Below, piece by piece: positions 1 through 8,174 of a DNA stretch of 64,000 nt. The position numbers were made by a program, and so were the translations under genes. Origin of the DNA: an uncultured Lachnoclostridium sp. (GTDB lineage Bacteria; Bacillota; Clostridia; Lachnospirales; Lachnospiraceae); contig CAOJBY010000012.1 of the NCBI GenBank assembly GCA_948330435.1, positions 52,653 through 116,652 of the forward strand, read 5' to 3'. The notes below the pieces were generated by a model, which ran no database searches, had not been told where the DNA came from, and was given only the letters and a program-made list of their open reading frames with translations. Within the stretch, counting starts at the first letter, position 1. Each line of letters starts with the position of its first letter.

Positions 1-205
1 CGCAAATTCCAAGATTATATTCCGGTTTTCTCATATTTAAAACATCAAAAAACACCCCCGACATATTGCTGTCATAATGTTGGCCGGTATGCACCACGGT
101 TTCCTCTATATCTACATATTTATTAATCTCTTTTTGAATAATTGCTTCTTTCACAAACTGAGGGCGGGCTCCTACAATAGAAAGAACTTTCATTCCTTTA
201 CTCAT
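1..205 (-). CDS. wecB: UDP-N-acetylglucosamine 2-epimerase, non-hydrolysing (partial, 3' part outside window)
   Basis: Only the first 68 codons are inside the window. The N-terminus reads MSKGMKVLSIVGARPQFVK, the signature beginning of the non-hydrolysing WecB/MnaA/WbpI epimerases that interconvert UDP-GlcNAc-type and UDP-ManNAc-type sugars in the cytoplasm. A further conserved stretch, VVHTGQHYDSNMSGVFFD, follows as in the family. The ATG at 203-205 is preceded by AGGAGAC at a normal distance. The gene lies 52 bases downstream of a WbpA-like dehydrogenase, which suggests joint production of a uronic or mannosaminuronic amino sugar. Whether the true substrate is UDP-GlcNAc or a modified uronate (WbpI type) cannot be told from this fragment. 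Confidence 0.9.
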   Translation of the reverse strand, partial: MSKGMKVLSIVGARPQFVKEAIIQKEINKYVDIEETVVHTGQHYDSNMSGVFFDVLNMRKPEYNLGIC

Positions 206-257
206 TTTCTGTCTCCTGTAAATACAAAACTTCTCAACTCAAAAGCTTTTGAAATAT

Positions 258-1577
258 TTATAACGTTTCAATATTATCTCTGTTCCTAATATTTTTCATT
301 ACATTTTTCGTATCAAAAACAGCTACTGCGTGCTTTTGTATCAGTTCATAATCCACATTCGTATGTGCTGCCGTTATCACCAGCAGATCATATGATTCAA
401 TTACCGATCCGGTCAGTTCCGGAATTCCTTTATGAATTATTCCATGCCTCTTATACTGAGGGATCCAGGGATCATAAAAGTCGACTTCAGCGTTCACTTT
501 TGCAAATTCATCGATTACCTCAAGGGCAGGGCTCTCCCGGTAATCATCAATATCCTGTTTGTAAGCCACCCCTACCACAAGCACTTTTGAGCCATTCAAT
601 GCTTTTTTAAAACGGTTCAGAATCTTTCCCGCCCGCTCTACACAATATTCCGGCATCCGATCGTTGATCATCATGGAACTCTCTATCATGGACGTGTGGA
701 AGCCATATTCTCTCGCTTTCCAGGACAGATAATAGGGATCCAAAGGAATACAATGCCCCCCAAGACCCGGCCCCGGATAAAACGCCTGGAATCCATAGGG
801 TTTTGACTTTGCCGCTTCAATTACCTCCCAGATACTGATTCCCATCCGATTGCAGAGAATCGCCAATTCATTTACAAGGCCAATGTTAATATTACGGTAA
901 GTATTTTCCAGGATTTTTTCCATCTCTGCTATGGCCGGAGATGATACCTCAAACACATCGCCCTCTAATACAGCCCGATACATTGCCGCTATAACCTCTG
1001 TGGCATCCTTTCCTACTCCCCCCACAACCTTAGGTGTATTTTTTGTCTTGTAGATTAAGTTGCCCGGATCCACCCGTTCCGGAGAAAAGCCCAGATAAAA
1101 ATCCTCACCGCATTTCAGCCCGGATCCTTTTTCCAGAATCGTCTTTACCAGTTCTTCCGTAGTTCCGGGGTAGGTTGTTGATTCCAATACAACGATCGTC
1201 TCTTTTGTGAGATACTTTGCAATTTCCTCTGTAGAAGATTTCACATAGCTGATATCGGGCTGCTGATGCTTGTCCAGTGGTGTAGGAACACAGATTGCAA
1301 TAAAATCCACTTCTTTCACAAAAGAAAAATTGGTTGTCGCTTTTAACATTCCGGCTTCAACCAACTTCTTTAAATCACTGTCGACCACATCCCCAATATA
1401 ATTATGGCCCTTATTTACCAAATCTACTTTTTCTGACTGAACGTCAAAACCAATGGTTTTGAATCCGGCCTTTGCTTTCTCTACAGCCAAAGGAAGGCCT
1501 ACATAGCCAAGGCCTACTACCCCTACCTCTATCTCTTTATTTTTTATTTTTTTTAACAATTTTTCTTTCATTTTCAT
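258..1577 (-). CDS. wbpA: UDP-N-acetylglucosamine 6-dehydrogenase (WbpA/TviB family)
   Basis: Predicted NAD-dependent UDP-HexNAc 6-dehydrogenase, making the uronic acid by two successive oxidations of C6. The Rossmann GLGYVG motif is at residues 22-27 and the catalytic Cys276 lies in GGHCIPLDPYYL. Lys221 and Asn225 in KILENTYRN match the conserved active-site pair. The PGPGLGGHCIPLDPYYLSWK form resembles WbpA (UDP-GlcNAc substrate) more than WecC. At 439 residues it is full length. It sits between a GT4 enzyme and a WecB-like epimerase in the unit that starts near 4.7 kb. Two in-frame ATGs (1577 and 1571) share one AGGGG site, so the start could shift by two codons. UDP-GlcNAc and UDP-ManNAc specificities cannot be fully separated by eye. 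Confidence 0.88.
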   Translation of the reverse strand: MKMKEKLLKKIKNKEIEVGVVGLGYVGLPLAVEKAKAGFKTIGFDVQSEKVDLVNKGHNYIGDVVDSDLKKLVEAGMLKATTNFSFVKEVDFIAICVPTPLDKHQQPDISYVKSSTEEIAKYLTKETIVVLESTTYPGTTEELVKTILEKGSGLKCGEDFYLGFSPERVDPGNLIYKTKNTPKVVGGVGKDATEVIAAMYRAVLEGDVFEVSSPAIAEMEKILENTYRNINIGLVNELAILCNRMGISIWEVIEAAKSKPYGFQAFYPGPGLGGHCIPLDPYYLSWKAREYGFHTSMIESSMMINDRMPEYCVERAGKILNRFKKALNGSKVLVVGVAYKQDIDDYRESPALEVIDEFAKVNAEVDFYDPWIPQYKRHGIIHKGIPELTGSVIESYDLLVITAAHTNVDYELIQKHAVAVFDTKNVMKNIRNRDNIETL

Positions 1578-1591
1578 CCATCCCCTTATTG

Positions 1592-2815
1592 TTAATAAAA
1601 TAGTTTTTCAAACATTTCTGCCAAAACATGATAATTATAATACTTTATAACCGCATCTTTTCCTCTCTGTCCCATTTTTTTTCTCTCTTCCTGAGACATG
1701 TCATATAAATTCCGTAGTGCCTGCTGTATCTCCATTGTTTTCCCGCTTCTTACCATAAACCCACACTCATATACTTCTACCGGACACTTTGGCACATTCA
1801 GTGCACAAAGAATAGGCTTCCCTGCCATCATGGAATCATACATTTTATTCAGGCTTATCCCGAATCGATATAACTTCGAATCCACTCCCCCCATATAGCT
1901 ACAGTCAAAATATCTCAACAAATCTCCTACACAAGATTTTCTAACTGTATCCAAGAAAAAAACATTCTTTATTTTTTCTGTCTGCACCCTTTCCATAAGT
2001 CTTGGCTTTTCTATGCCATTTCCCACAAGGACAAAGGCTGCATTCACAATCTCCGTTGTCTTTGCCGCATCAAGCAAAATGTCCAGAGCATTGGACAAAG
2101 CATGTCCGCCAAAATATCCTACAATAAACTTCCCCTCTTTTTTCAAAGTCTCCAATAAGTTTTGATGTTGTCCCGGTATCTGCTCCCCATATTCCCATTC
2201 CTCAAGAACAACTCCATTCTGAATGTTTACAAATTTATGGGCTGCCATCCCATGACTCATCATATATTCTTTTGCACAGGGAAGAAGAGATACTACATGA
2301 TCGGAATGTCTGTATGCGGAATTTTCCCCTATCTGCATAAGCATTACAAAGGGATTGCTTTTTTTCATCCCCCCCAGTTCTATCAAGGTGGTCGGCCACA
2401 TGTCATGAACTTCGTGAATCAGCTTTGCATTGGACAGCTTCCGAATCTTCTGACCTGCAAAGGTATCCAAAGGATATGTTGAAGATGTAATAACGACATC
2501 CGGTTTCATGCTTTTGGCAATTCGCCTTGCATTCCACCACAATTTCCCCACAAAGCGAAACATTGTAAAAGCCCTTCTGACTCCATTTCCACTGTACTGA
2601 CCTGTTTTCACCCAGCAATATGAAATCCCGTCTATTTTCTCTTTTTGAAAGTCCTTTTTTACATCCGGATTTTTTATCCTCAAATGAGAATAATCACCGG
2701 CGATAATCGTTACATGATGTCCCATCTTTGACCATTCCCGGGCAAAATAATAGGGACGGAACTCCATCCCCAATTCAAGATTCCCAGCATAGTGATTTAT
2801 ATATAAAATATTCAT
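1592..2815 (-). CDS. glycosyltransferase family 4 (WbuB-like)
   Basis: GT-B-fold glycosyltransferase beginning MNILYINHYAG, with LIHEVHDMWPTTLIELGG in the N-terminal domain and YRFGISLNKMYDSMMAGKP in the C-terminal nucleotide-sugar domain. Both are typical of the WbuB group of GT4, which adds the second sugar to a lipid-linked primer. I placed the start at 2815 because GGAAAGG precedes this ATG by 7 bases and the family begins here. An upstream ATG at 2851 would add 12 residues overlapping the previous gene and has no good ribosome site. Its neighbour is a sugar-phosphate transferase, so it probably acts just after it on the cytoplasmic membrane face. The donor sugar is unknown. The coding strand carries G7 followed closely by A7 (see 2359-2375). 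Confidence 0.85.
   Translation of the reverse strand: MNILYINHYAGNLELGMEFRPYYFAREWSKMGHHVTIIAGDYSHLRIKNPDVKKDFQKEKIDGISYCWVKTGQYSGNGVRRAFTMFRFVGKLWWNARRIAKSMKPDVVITSSTYPLDTFAGQKIRKLSNAKLIHEVHDMWPTTLIELGGMKKSNPFVMLMQIGENSAYRHSDHVVSLLPCAKEYMMSHGMAAHKFVNIQNGVVLEEWEYGEQIPGQHQNLLETLKKEGKFIVGYFGGHALSNALDILLDAAKTTEIVNAAFVLVGNGIEKPRLMERVQTEKIKNVFFLDTVRKSCVGDLLRYFDCSYMGGVDSKLYRFGISLNKMYDSMMAGKPILCALNVPKCPVEVYECGFMVRSGKTMEIQQALRNLYDMSQEERKKMGQRGKDAVIKYYNYHVLAEMFEKLFY
2359..2375. repeat. adjacent homopolymer tracts T7 and C7 inside the GT4 gene
   Basis: Seven T (2359-2365) and seven C (2369-2375) are separated by three bases. On the coding strand they read G7-ATG-A7 within codons for ELGGMKKSNPF. Slippage at either tract would frameshift the glycosyltransferase. 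Most other C or G runs in the window stop at six. Confidence 0.7.
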
Positions 2816-2843
2816 GCGATTACCTTTCCAATAGCCATCCCTT

Positions 2844-3575
2844 TTAATCATTTCTGCACTTTTTGATCATTACATCTGCTGTCTCTTGCTTTTCCTGATA
2901 ATACTCTTCTGTTATTTTCCCAGTTCTTAGCAAATAATCCCCATAATCCTCCGCAGTCACCATGCCTTCGGCATGAATTCCTTCTTTCTTAAACACATTT
3001 TCGATTGTTCGAAGCACAATTATAAAGTCTCTCCAGAACGTGATTTTTTTAACATACTGAATATCATAATCCAATTTTTTCTCCCAGAGAATTCCATTTC
3101 GCCCATTCACCTGTGCCAGACCAGTTAAACCCTGTCTCACAGTGTGCCTTTTTCTCTGTTCCGATGTCATAAACACCATATCCCGAACAAGCTGCGGCCT
3201 TGGTCCCACAATGCTCATATCACCCTTTAGTATATTGAATAATTCGGGAAGTTCATCCAGACTGGAACTGCGAAGCCTCTTTCCGAATGTCGTCAGTCTG
3301 ACTTCATCCGGAAGGAGTTTCCCCTCCTCATCCCTGTCATCTGTCATAGAACGAAACTTATACATCTCAAAAATTCGTTCATTTTTCCCTGGCCTTAATT
3401 GCCTGAAAATAACAGGACTGCCAAGCTTTAGCCTAACCAATATTCCGGTCAACAGCAATATAGGCGACAACAAAATAATCGCAGAAAAAGATAATACAAA
3501 ATCTATAGGACGTTTTAAATATTTTTCATAAATTCCGCAAGGCTTGTGTGTGCCCATCTTACACAAAGCACTCAT
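2844..3575 (-). CDS. undecaprenyl-phosphate sugar-phosphate transferase (monotopic PGT superfamily)
   Basis: Bacterial sugar transferase of the PglC/WcaJ C-terminal type, which transfers a sugar 1-phosphate from a UDP-sugar to undecaprenyl phosphate to start glycan assembly. It has one N-terminal hydrophobic re-entrant helix (about residues 28-48), the conserved RQLRPGKNERIFEMYKFRSM block, the catalytic Asp-Glu in SSLDELPELFNILKGDMS, and VGPRP. The 243 residues fit the minimal family without extra membrane helices. The start overlaps the upstream aminotransferase by 17 bases. A second ATG at 3557, just after that gene's stop, gives a start coupled to termination and is an alternative. Next to a PglE-like aminotransferase, a bacillosamine-type or 4-amino sugar is a reasonable but unproven substrate. 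It is one of two such enzymes in the window. Confidence 0.88.
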   Translation of the reverse strand: MSALCKMGTHKPCGIYEKYLKRPIDFVLSFSAIILLSPILLLTGILVRLKLGSPVIFRQLRPGKNERIFEMYKFRSMTDDRDEEGKLLPDEVRLTTFGKRLRSSSLDELPELFNILKGDMSIVGPRPQLVRDMVFMTSEQRKRHTVRQGLTGLAQVNGRNGILWEKKLDYDIQYVKKITFWRDFIIVLRTIENVFKKEGIHAEGMVTAEDYGDYLLRTGKITEEYYQEKQETADVMIKKCRND

Positions 3576-4704
3576 GAATAATATCTGTCACGATGTTCTG
3601 TGCCTCTTCTGTCATCTTAATATCGCTGGGCAGACAGATTCCTCTCTCAAAGATATCTCGTCCTATGTCCTCTTTGCCTGCACGTATATAATCCCTGCCT
3701 GAAAACACCGGCTGCATATGCATCGGTTTCCAGATAGGTCTTGATTCTACATTCTTCTCTTCCAGTGCTTTCTTGATCTTTTCCGGAGTTACTCTCCCAC
3801 TTTCCACTAATTCTTTATCAATTGTCATACAACTCAGCCAGAAATTAGGCTCTGAGCACTCCAGATAGGGATTCATCTCAATTGGCAGATCTTTTAATCT
3901 TTCTTTGTATCTTACATAGATTTCTTTTTTTCTCCTGTGGTGATCCTCTAAGTGTACCAACTGCCCTCTGCCTATTCCTGCCACAATATTACTCATACGA
4001 TAGTTATAACCAATCTCTGAATGCTGATACCAGGGTACGGCATCCCTGGCCTGAGTCGCCCAAAACCTGGATTTCTTTACCGCTTCCTTATCGTCCGAAA
4101 CCAGCATTCCGCCTCCGGAAGTAGTAATAATCTTATTTCCGTTAAAAGAAATACAGTTATACTTTCCAAAAGTTCCTGTCTGTTTTCCTTTATAAGTAGC
4201 CGACACACTTTCCGCCGCATCCTCAATAAATACTACGTTATAGCGTTCACACAGTTCTGCAATCTCATCTAATTTTGCAGGGGTTCCATACAGATTAGCG
4301 GCAATAACCGCTTTCACTTTCCCTTTGTACTTCTCCAACCCCATTTCCAGTGCTTCCGGATTCATATTCCAGGTATCCCGTTCAGAATCAACGAACACCT
4401 GGATCCCATTTTCATAGGAAACGGGATTCACGGTAGCAGCAAAAGTTAAATCCGAGCAAAGTACAATATCACCGGCAGACACATTTGCCAGCTTAACCGC
4501 CAGATGAAGGGCTGCTGTCCCCGATGTCAAAGCTGCTGCATAGCCTATGCCCAAATATTTTGCCATTTCTTTCTCAAATTCATTTACATTTTCTCCAAGA
4601 GGGGCTATCCAGTTCGTATCAAAAGCTTCCTTAACGAACTTTTGCTCCTCCCCATGCATTGTTGGTGATGACATCCATACTTTTTCTGCAAATTTACTGC
4701 TCAT
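3559..4704 (-). CDS. DegT/DnrJ/EryC1 family PLP-dependent sugar aminotransferase (PglE/WbpE-like)
   Basis: Predicted aminotransferase acting on a UDP-4-keto-6-deoxy or UDP-3-keto sugar with PLP and glutamate. The family fold is evident from the early GTAALHLAV block, VFIEDAAES (PLP ring contact) and SFNGNKIITTSGGGML with the Schiff-base Lys191. ENVESRPIWKPMHMQ near the C-terminus is also conserved. At 381 residues it is complete. It is the first gene after a clear promoter at 4751-4779. The 4,6-dehydratase encoded at 29322-31193 could provide its keto-sugar substrate, giving UDP-4-amino-4,6-dideoxy-GlcNAc; this link is inferred. The ribosome site before the ATG is weak. Confidence 0.85.
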   Translation of the reverse strand: MSSKFAEKVWMSSPTMHGEEQKFVKEAFDTNWIAPLGENVNEFEKEMAKYLGIGYAAALTSGTAALHLAVKLANVSAGDIVLCSDLTFAATVNPVSYENGIQVFVDSERDTWNMNPEALEMGLEKYKGKVKAVIAANLYGTPAKLDEIAELCERYNVVFIEDAAESVSATYKGKQTGTFGKYNCISFNGNKIITTSGGGMLVSDDKEAVKKSRFWATQARDAVPWYQHSEIGYNYRMSNIVAGIGRGQLVHLEDHHRRKKEIYVRYKERLKDLPIEMNPYLECSEPNFWLSCMTIDKELVESGRVTPEKIKKALEEKNVESRPIWKPMHMQPVFSGRDYIRAGKEDIGRDIFERGICLPSDIKMTEEAQNIVTDIIHECFV

Positions 4705-4750
4705 CCTCTATCCCATTTCCTTCCACAAACACACACTCTCAATTCGATAA

Positions 4751-4779
4751 AGTATATCACAAATTATTTTCTTTTTCAA
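4751..4779 (-). promoter_or_regulatory. sigma-A type promoter for the second glycan unit
   Basis: On the minus strand there is TTGAAA (4774-4779), a 17-base spacer and TATACT (4751-4756). A TG one base ahead of the -10 gives an extended -10. It lies in the 89-base gap between a GT4 gene and the aminotransferase, so the genes from 4704 leftward can be transcribed apart from the long upstream operon. Confidence 0.72.
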
Positions 4780-4793
4780 GGCCGTCCTCAACA

Positions 4794-5897
4794 TTATGCC
4801 CCAAAAATTCTCTTCAATTGATATTTCCACTCAAACTGTCTTGCTTTCTCCCTGTTTATATGGTAAATGTCAATGCCATTTTTAATCTTTTCTATCATAT
4901 CTTCTAAACATGCTTTCAAATCATCTTCATTGCTCTCACAGAATGCAATATTTTCCACAAATTTTTCCCATCCTACAAACTTTGTAGAAACTACCGGTTT
5001 CCCCGCTGCAAGATAGTCCATAATTTTGGACGGAAAATTATTCTGGTTCTCTGGCATGTTCATATTTCTTGGATTTATCAAAATATCCGCTTTCTGCAAT
5101 GTTTCTATATATTCTGTATATACCAGATGTCCCTGGTAATGAATTCTTTCGTCCTCTGCTGCCATCTGTCTCACCTGTTCTTCCAGTGGCCCTTTTCCCG
5201 TAATAGATACGATAATGTCATCTCTCTTTATTTTCTTTACGGCATTTAAAAGAATATCCACCCCCGTAACTCGACTTAACAAACCGGAATACAAGAACAC
5301 CATCCTCTTCCCTTTTTGATATGGGCAATATGAGAAAGCATCATAAAATTCCTGATCAATGCCTCCCTCCATTAAAAGGAATCTCTGCCTTTTTCTCAGC
5401 TTGGAACGAATATTAGCTGATAACCCAATAACCGTATGAAACCGCCTCATACTCCATAATTGTACCCAGGCGTACAGTTTTTTTATCATATTATTATAGC
5501 TTATGCTCTCGGAATAGTCTGCCACAATTGCAATACCTTTATTTCCGCACCAGACAGGTAAAAGAATCCAAGCGTATATAATATTATAACATACTACAAT
5601 ATCCATGTCATTTATCGCTTGTCTAACTATCCTGCAATATTTTGCGACACTTTTTAGAATCCCTCTACTCCTTATCACATAACATTCATTTCTGCTATTT
5701 TCAGACCTATCTTCTAATATTTGTTCCTGTTCCTTTGAGATATCAATTCCCACATAAGAGTACTGATATACTTCATGCCCCATATCCTGAAGATTTCTTA
5801 CGACATTACTCTGAAATCTGTTTCCGGCTGCAGATATATTCTCTGTATGATATTCGATTTCTTCCGGAACTATTGTCCCGCAAAAAAGAATCTTCAT
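4794..5897 (-). CDS. glycosyltransferase family 4
   Basis: Cytoplasmic GT-B glycosyltransferase. The C-terminal half shows MVFLYSGLLSRVTGVDILLNAV, a typical donor-domain beginning, then SITGKGPLEEQV and KIMDYLAAGKPVVSTK, which fit GT4. The N-terminal half, FCGTIVPEEI and later VADYSESISYN, is divergent, so the donor and acceptor cannot be predicted. It has 367 residues, with GGAGA seven bases before the ATG. It is the last gene before the internal promoter near 4.77 kb, directly after the candidate nonulosonate transferase gene, so it presumably adds a sugar to the same repeat unit. Confidence 0.82.
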   Translation of the reverse strand: MKILFCGTIVPEEIEYHTENISAAGNRFQSNVVRNLQDMGHEVYQYSYVGIDISKEQEQILEDRSENSRNECYVIRSRGILKSVAKYCRIVRQAINDMDIVVCYNIIYAWILLPVWCGNKGIAIVADYSESISYNNMIKKLYAWVQLWSMRRFHTVIGLSANIRSKLRKRQRFLLMEGGIDQEFYDAFSYCPYQKGKRMVFLYSGLLSRVTGVDILLNAVKKIKRDDIIVSITGKGPLEEQVRQMAAEDERIHYQGHLVYTEYIETLQKADILINPRNMNMPENQNNFPSKIMDYLAAGKPVVSTKFVGWEKFVENIAFCESNEDDLKACLEDMIEKIKNGIDIYHINREKARQFEWKYQLKRIFGA

Positions 5898-5910
5898 TTG
5901 CTGTTCTCCA

Positions 5911-7032
5911 TTAATACTTCTTACATTTTGCTAAGCTATGCAAAATACCGCCCAATTCCTCTATGCTTTCTGGAACAAATATCTTTTCTTTTACATTATA
6001 TATTCTTTTTACTCTTTCCGTTATTCCGTCAAATTCCTCAATGTCTATATCTGCCACATCTCCGCAATTATATATAATTTTATAAAGCAAAATAAGGTAA
6101 GGCTCTTTATCAAACATTAATTTGGGAGTAACATTTGCGGTAGATAAAAAGCCAACTAGTATTTTATCTGACAGTTCTTCGCCCATATTGACATAAAGCA
6201 TTTCCGGAGGTATACTTTGCTTTCCCCACTTATTGTATCCCTGATATATGTCCTGCTGCCTTCTTGGGTGTAGTTTAATTCCTATTTCTTCCTTTAAGAA
6301 ATACTTGTTAAGTGTCCCAAGTGTTTGCTGTAGAATTTCATCTACTTTGTTATCTAAAGCACTGGCTGCCGCCGCATCAAACAGTAAAATCCGGTAAAGC
6401 AACTTATCTTTTTCTTCAATTCCAAAGATTCTATTTATCATTTCTCGAAAGTCTTTTTTGTCACTATGGTCTGCAATCATTCTTACCTTGCTTGTCTGGC
6501 GGTTCTCTGGCAAGAACTCCGGTGCATAGACATACATTCTCTGCTGAATATCCGTAAGTTCTTCTTTCTGAAAAATTTCTGTACCGCCAAACAGTTTATG
6601 GAACAACGCATCTATCCTGCTGGAAATATCAGGGCACTCCAAAGCGGTGTAATCTCCCAGTCCATCCTCGATCTTGTCAAATGCAATATCAGGATTACAT
6701 TTTTTCATATACTTCAATAGCATATATGCTGTCATATCTATATTGGCAAAATACGCTCTGTCGTAAACCCGATTTTTAACAAATGGGGAAGTTTTCACAG
6801 AATAGGCAATATTTCTATTTATAATCTCTTTTACCCTCTTTCTGGAACTGTCTGTCATATTAGGAACCTGTATTACATTCTTAAATGTTTTACTCTCCCT
6901 TAATGATTCAACCAGTGAGGAACATTCTCCAAATTGTTCCAGAACATAAATATCTGCCTCTTCCTGAAAAGGATAATGCAATTGCAGACTATTCAAAATC
7001 TGATACGGTGATGACACAACAAATGCTTTCAT
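5911..7032 (-). CDS. putative nonulosonic acid (legionaminyl/sialyl-type) transferase, GT52-like
   Basis: The 373-residue protein begins MKAFVVSSPYQILNS, as in GT52-like sialyltransferases and related CMP-sugar transferases. It carries the two short motifs common to bacterial GT-B sialyltransferases: an acidic-acidic-Gly motif, E122-D123-G124 in FDKIEDGLGDY, and an HP motif, H255-P256 in IGIKLHPRR. In that fold these residues supply the general base and contact the CMP donor. No membrane helix is seen. It lies directly after the CMP-legionaminate synthetase and the amidotransferase genes (stop TAA followed at once by ATG), so CMP-legionaminate or a derivative is the expected donor. Family membership rests on short motifs and context; acceptor and linkage are unknown. 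Confidence 0.68.
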   Translation of the reverse strand: MKAFVVSSPYQILNSLQLHYPFQEEADIYVLEQFGECSSLVESLRESKTFKNVIQVPNMTDSSRKRVKEIINRNIAYSVKTSPFVKNRVYDRAYFANIDMTAYMLLKYMKKCNPDIAFDKIEDGLGDYTALECPDISSRIDALFHKLFGGTEIFQKEELTDIQQRMYVYAPEFLPENRQTSKVRMIADHSDKKDFREMINRIFGIEEKDKLLYRILLFDAAAASALDNKVDEILQQTLGTLNKYFLKEEIGIKLHPRRQQDIYQGYNKWGKQSIPPEMLYVNMGEELSDKILVGFLSTANVTPKLMFDKEPYLILLYKIIYNCGDVADIDIEEFDGITERVKRIYNVKEKIFVPESIEELGGILHSLAKCKKY

Positions 7033-8145
7033 TTACTCTTCCCAAACCGGATTTTTCAAAACCCATTTCCCAAATGCATTCTTTTCAAATAATTCCCGGT
7101 TATACAGTGTGTCAATAATATTCCAAAATTCTGTCTCACTATAGCCACAAAATTCGCAAAACTCTCGAACACATCTGGAATCCAAATCATGATCTCTTTT
7201 TTTTACAATTTCAACCGCTTCTTTCCGGGTCATCAAGCCATAGCGAACAAATCTGGAAGCATAATCCGTTGCACAGGCATGCCCAAACTTGGGGTATTTT
7301 AGCCAGGCATGAACTAGATATGCTGCACTGTCTACCTGATCAAAGTTCTCTGCCATCATGCTTCGATCCCATTCGTTTTGTAAGTCATGGAATCCCCTTG
7401 TCTTTGCAAAAATGTAATTTTTGTAGCTATTCCATTCCACAAAATAACTAAGATAAATGGGAGCCAGTTTTTCCAATTCATTTTTTGAGGGAGCAATTGT
7501 CATTGACAAGTCTTGTTCCGTAATGTTTTCATCCAGAAGTTCACTCATTGGAATATCAGATGCTACCCCATTCAGCAAAATATTTTTTGCCGAGTAAGTC
7601 TCTTCGGCATCGGTCCCGCCATATTCGTAACTGACATTTTCACCATAAACCAAAAGTGGTGTGTTAAACTTAAGAGCCATCAAAAGCGGGTATGTATAAA
7701 TCAGCCTGTCTACAAGCCATGTAGGCTTACCATATTTTTCAAATGTCTTTCGCATGATCCGCTTTTGTAGCTTTCTGTTCGGTTTTAATGTAATAATTGG
7801 GCAGCCAAACTCTTCTGAAATATTCTTCAGATTATGCTGTCCCGCTTCTGTCATTGGAAAATTGTCCTCAACAGAGAACAGGATAGGATTCATTCCCATC
7901 ACTTCTTTCATAATATGCACCTGAAAATGACTATCCTTTCCTCCGCTGACTGCAATTGCACAGTCAAAGCCGTTCCCATTCATTCCACGATATTGATTGC
8001 ATATTTTCTCTAATTCTTTCATTCTCGCAACATAATCTACTTTCGCCTTGCGTTCATGATTATTGCATGCACAGCAAATCCCTCTCTCGTCAAAAGATAT
8101 TCCCGGTCTTGTATCCGGCATTACACATTTTTTACAATATTTCAT
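7033..8145 (-). CDS. N-acetyl sugar amidotransferase (PseA/WbpG/WbuX family)
   Basis: ATP-PPi-loop enzyme expected to convert a sugar N-acetyl group to an acetamidino group. The PP-loop SGGKDS is clear in FDCAIAVSGGKDSHF. Cysteines in MKYCKKCVMPDTRPG and GICCACNNHE match the family's N-terminal metal-binding cluster, and LVYGENVSYEYGG is also conserved. In Campylobacter and Pseudomonas, relatives modify CMP-pseudaminic acid or lipopolysaccharide sugars. I set the start at the ATG at 8145, which has AGGAGGAGAT at ideal spacing; the frame stays open to 8166. No HisH/HisF-like partner genes, which WbpG requires for ammonia supply, are in the window. Its place after legF suggests that CMP-legionaminate is the substrate, which is inferred. 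Confidence 0.87.
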   Translation of the reverse strand: MKYCKKCVMPDTRPGISFDERGICCACNNHERKAKVDYVARMKELEKICNQYRGMNGNGFDCAIAVSGGKDSHFQVHIMKEVMGMNPILFSVEDNFPMTEAGQHNLKNISEEFGCPIITLKPNRKLQKRIMRKTFEKYGKPTWLVDRLIYTYPLLMALKFNTPLLVYGENVSYEYGGTDAEETYSAKNILLNGVASDIPMSELLDENITEQDLSMTIAPSKNELEKLAPIYLSYFVEWNSYKNYIFAKTRGFHDLQNEWDRSMMAENFDQVDSAAYLVHAWLKYPKFGHACATDYASRFVRYGLMTRKEAVEIVKKRDHDLDSRCVREFCEFCGYSETEFWNIIDTLYNRELFEKNAFGKWVLKNPVWEE

Positions 8146-8174
8146 TTTATCTCCTCCTAAGTACAAGTATATTT

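Noticed and set aside
2844..3575. Assignment of the second sugar-phosphate transferase as PglC with bacillosamine
   Set aside because: No PglD-type acetyltransferase lies in the same unit and substrate residues cannot be read by eye; kept as a generic transferase.
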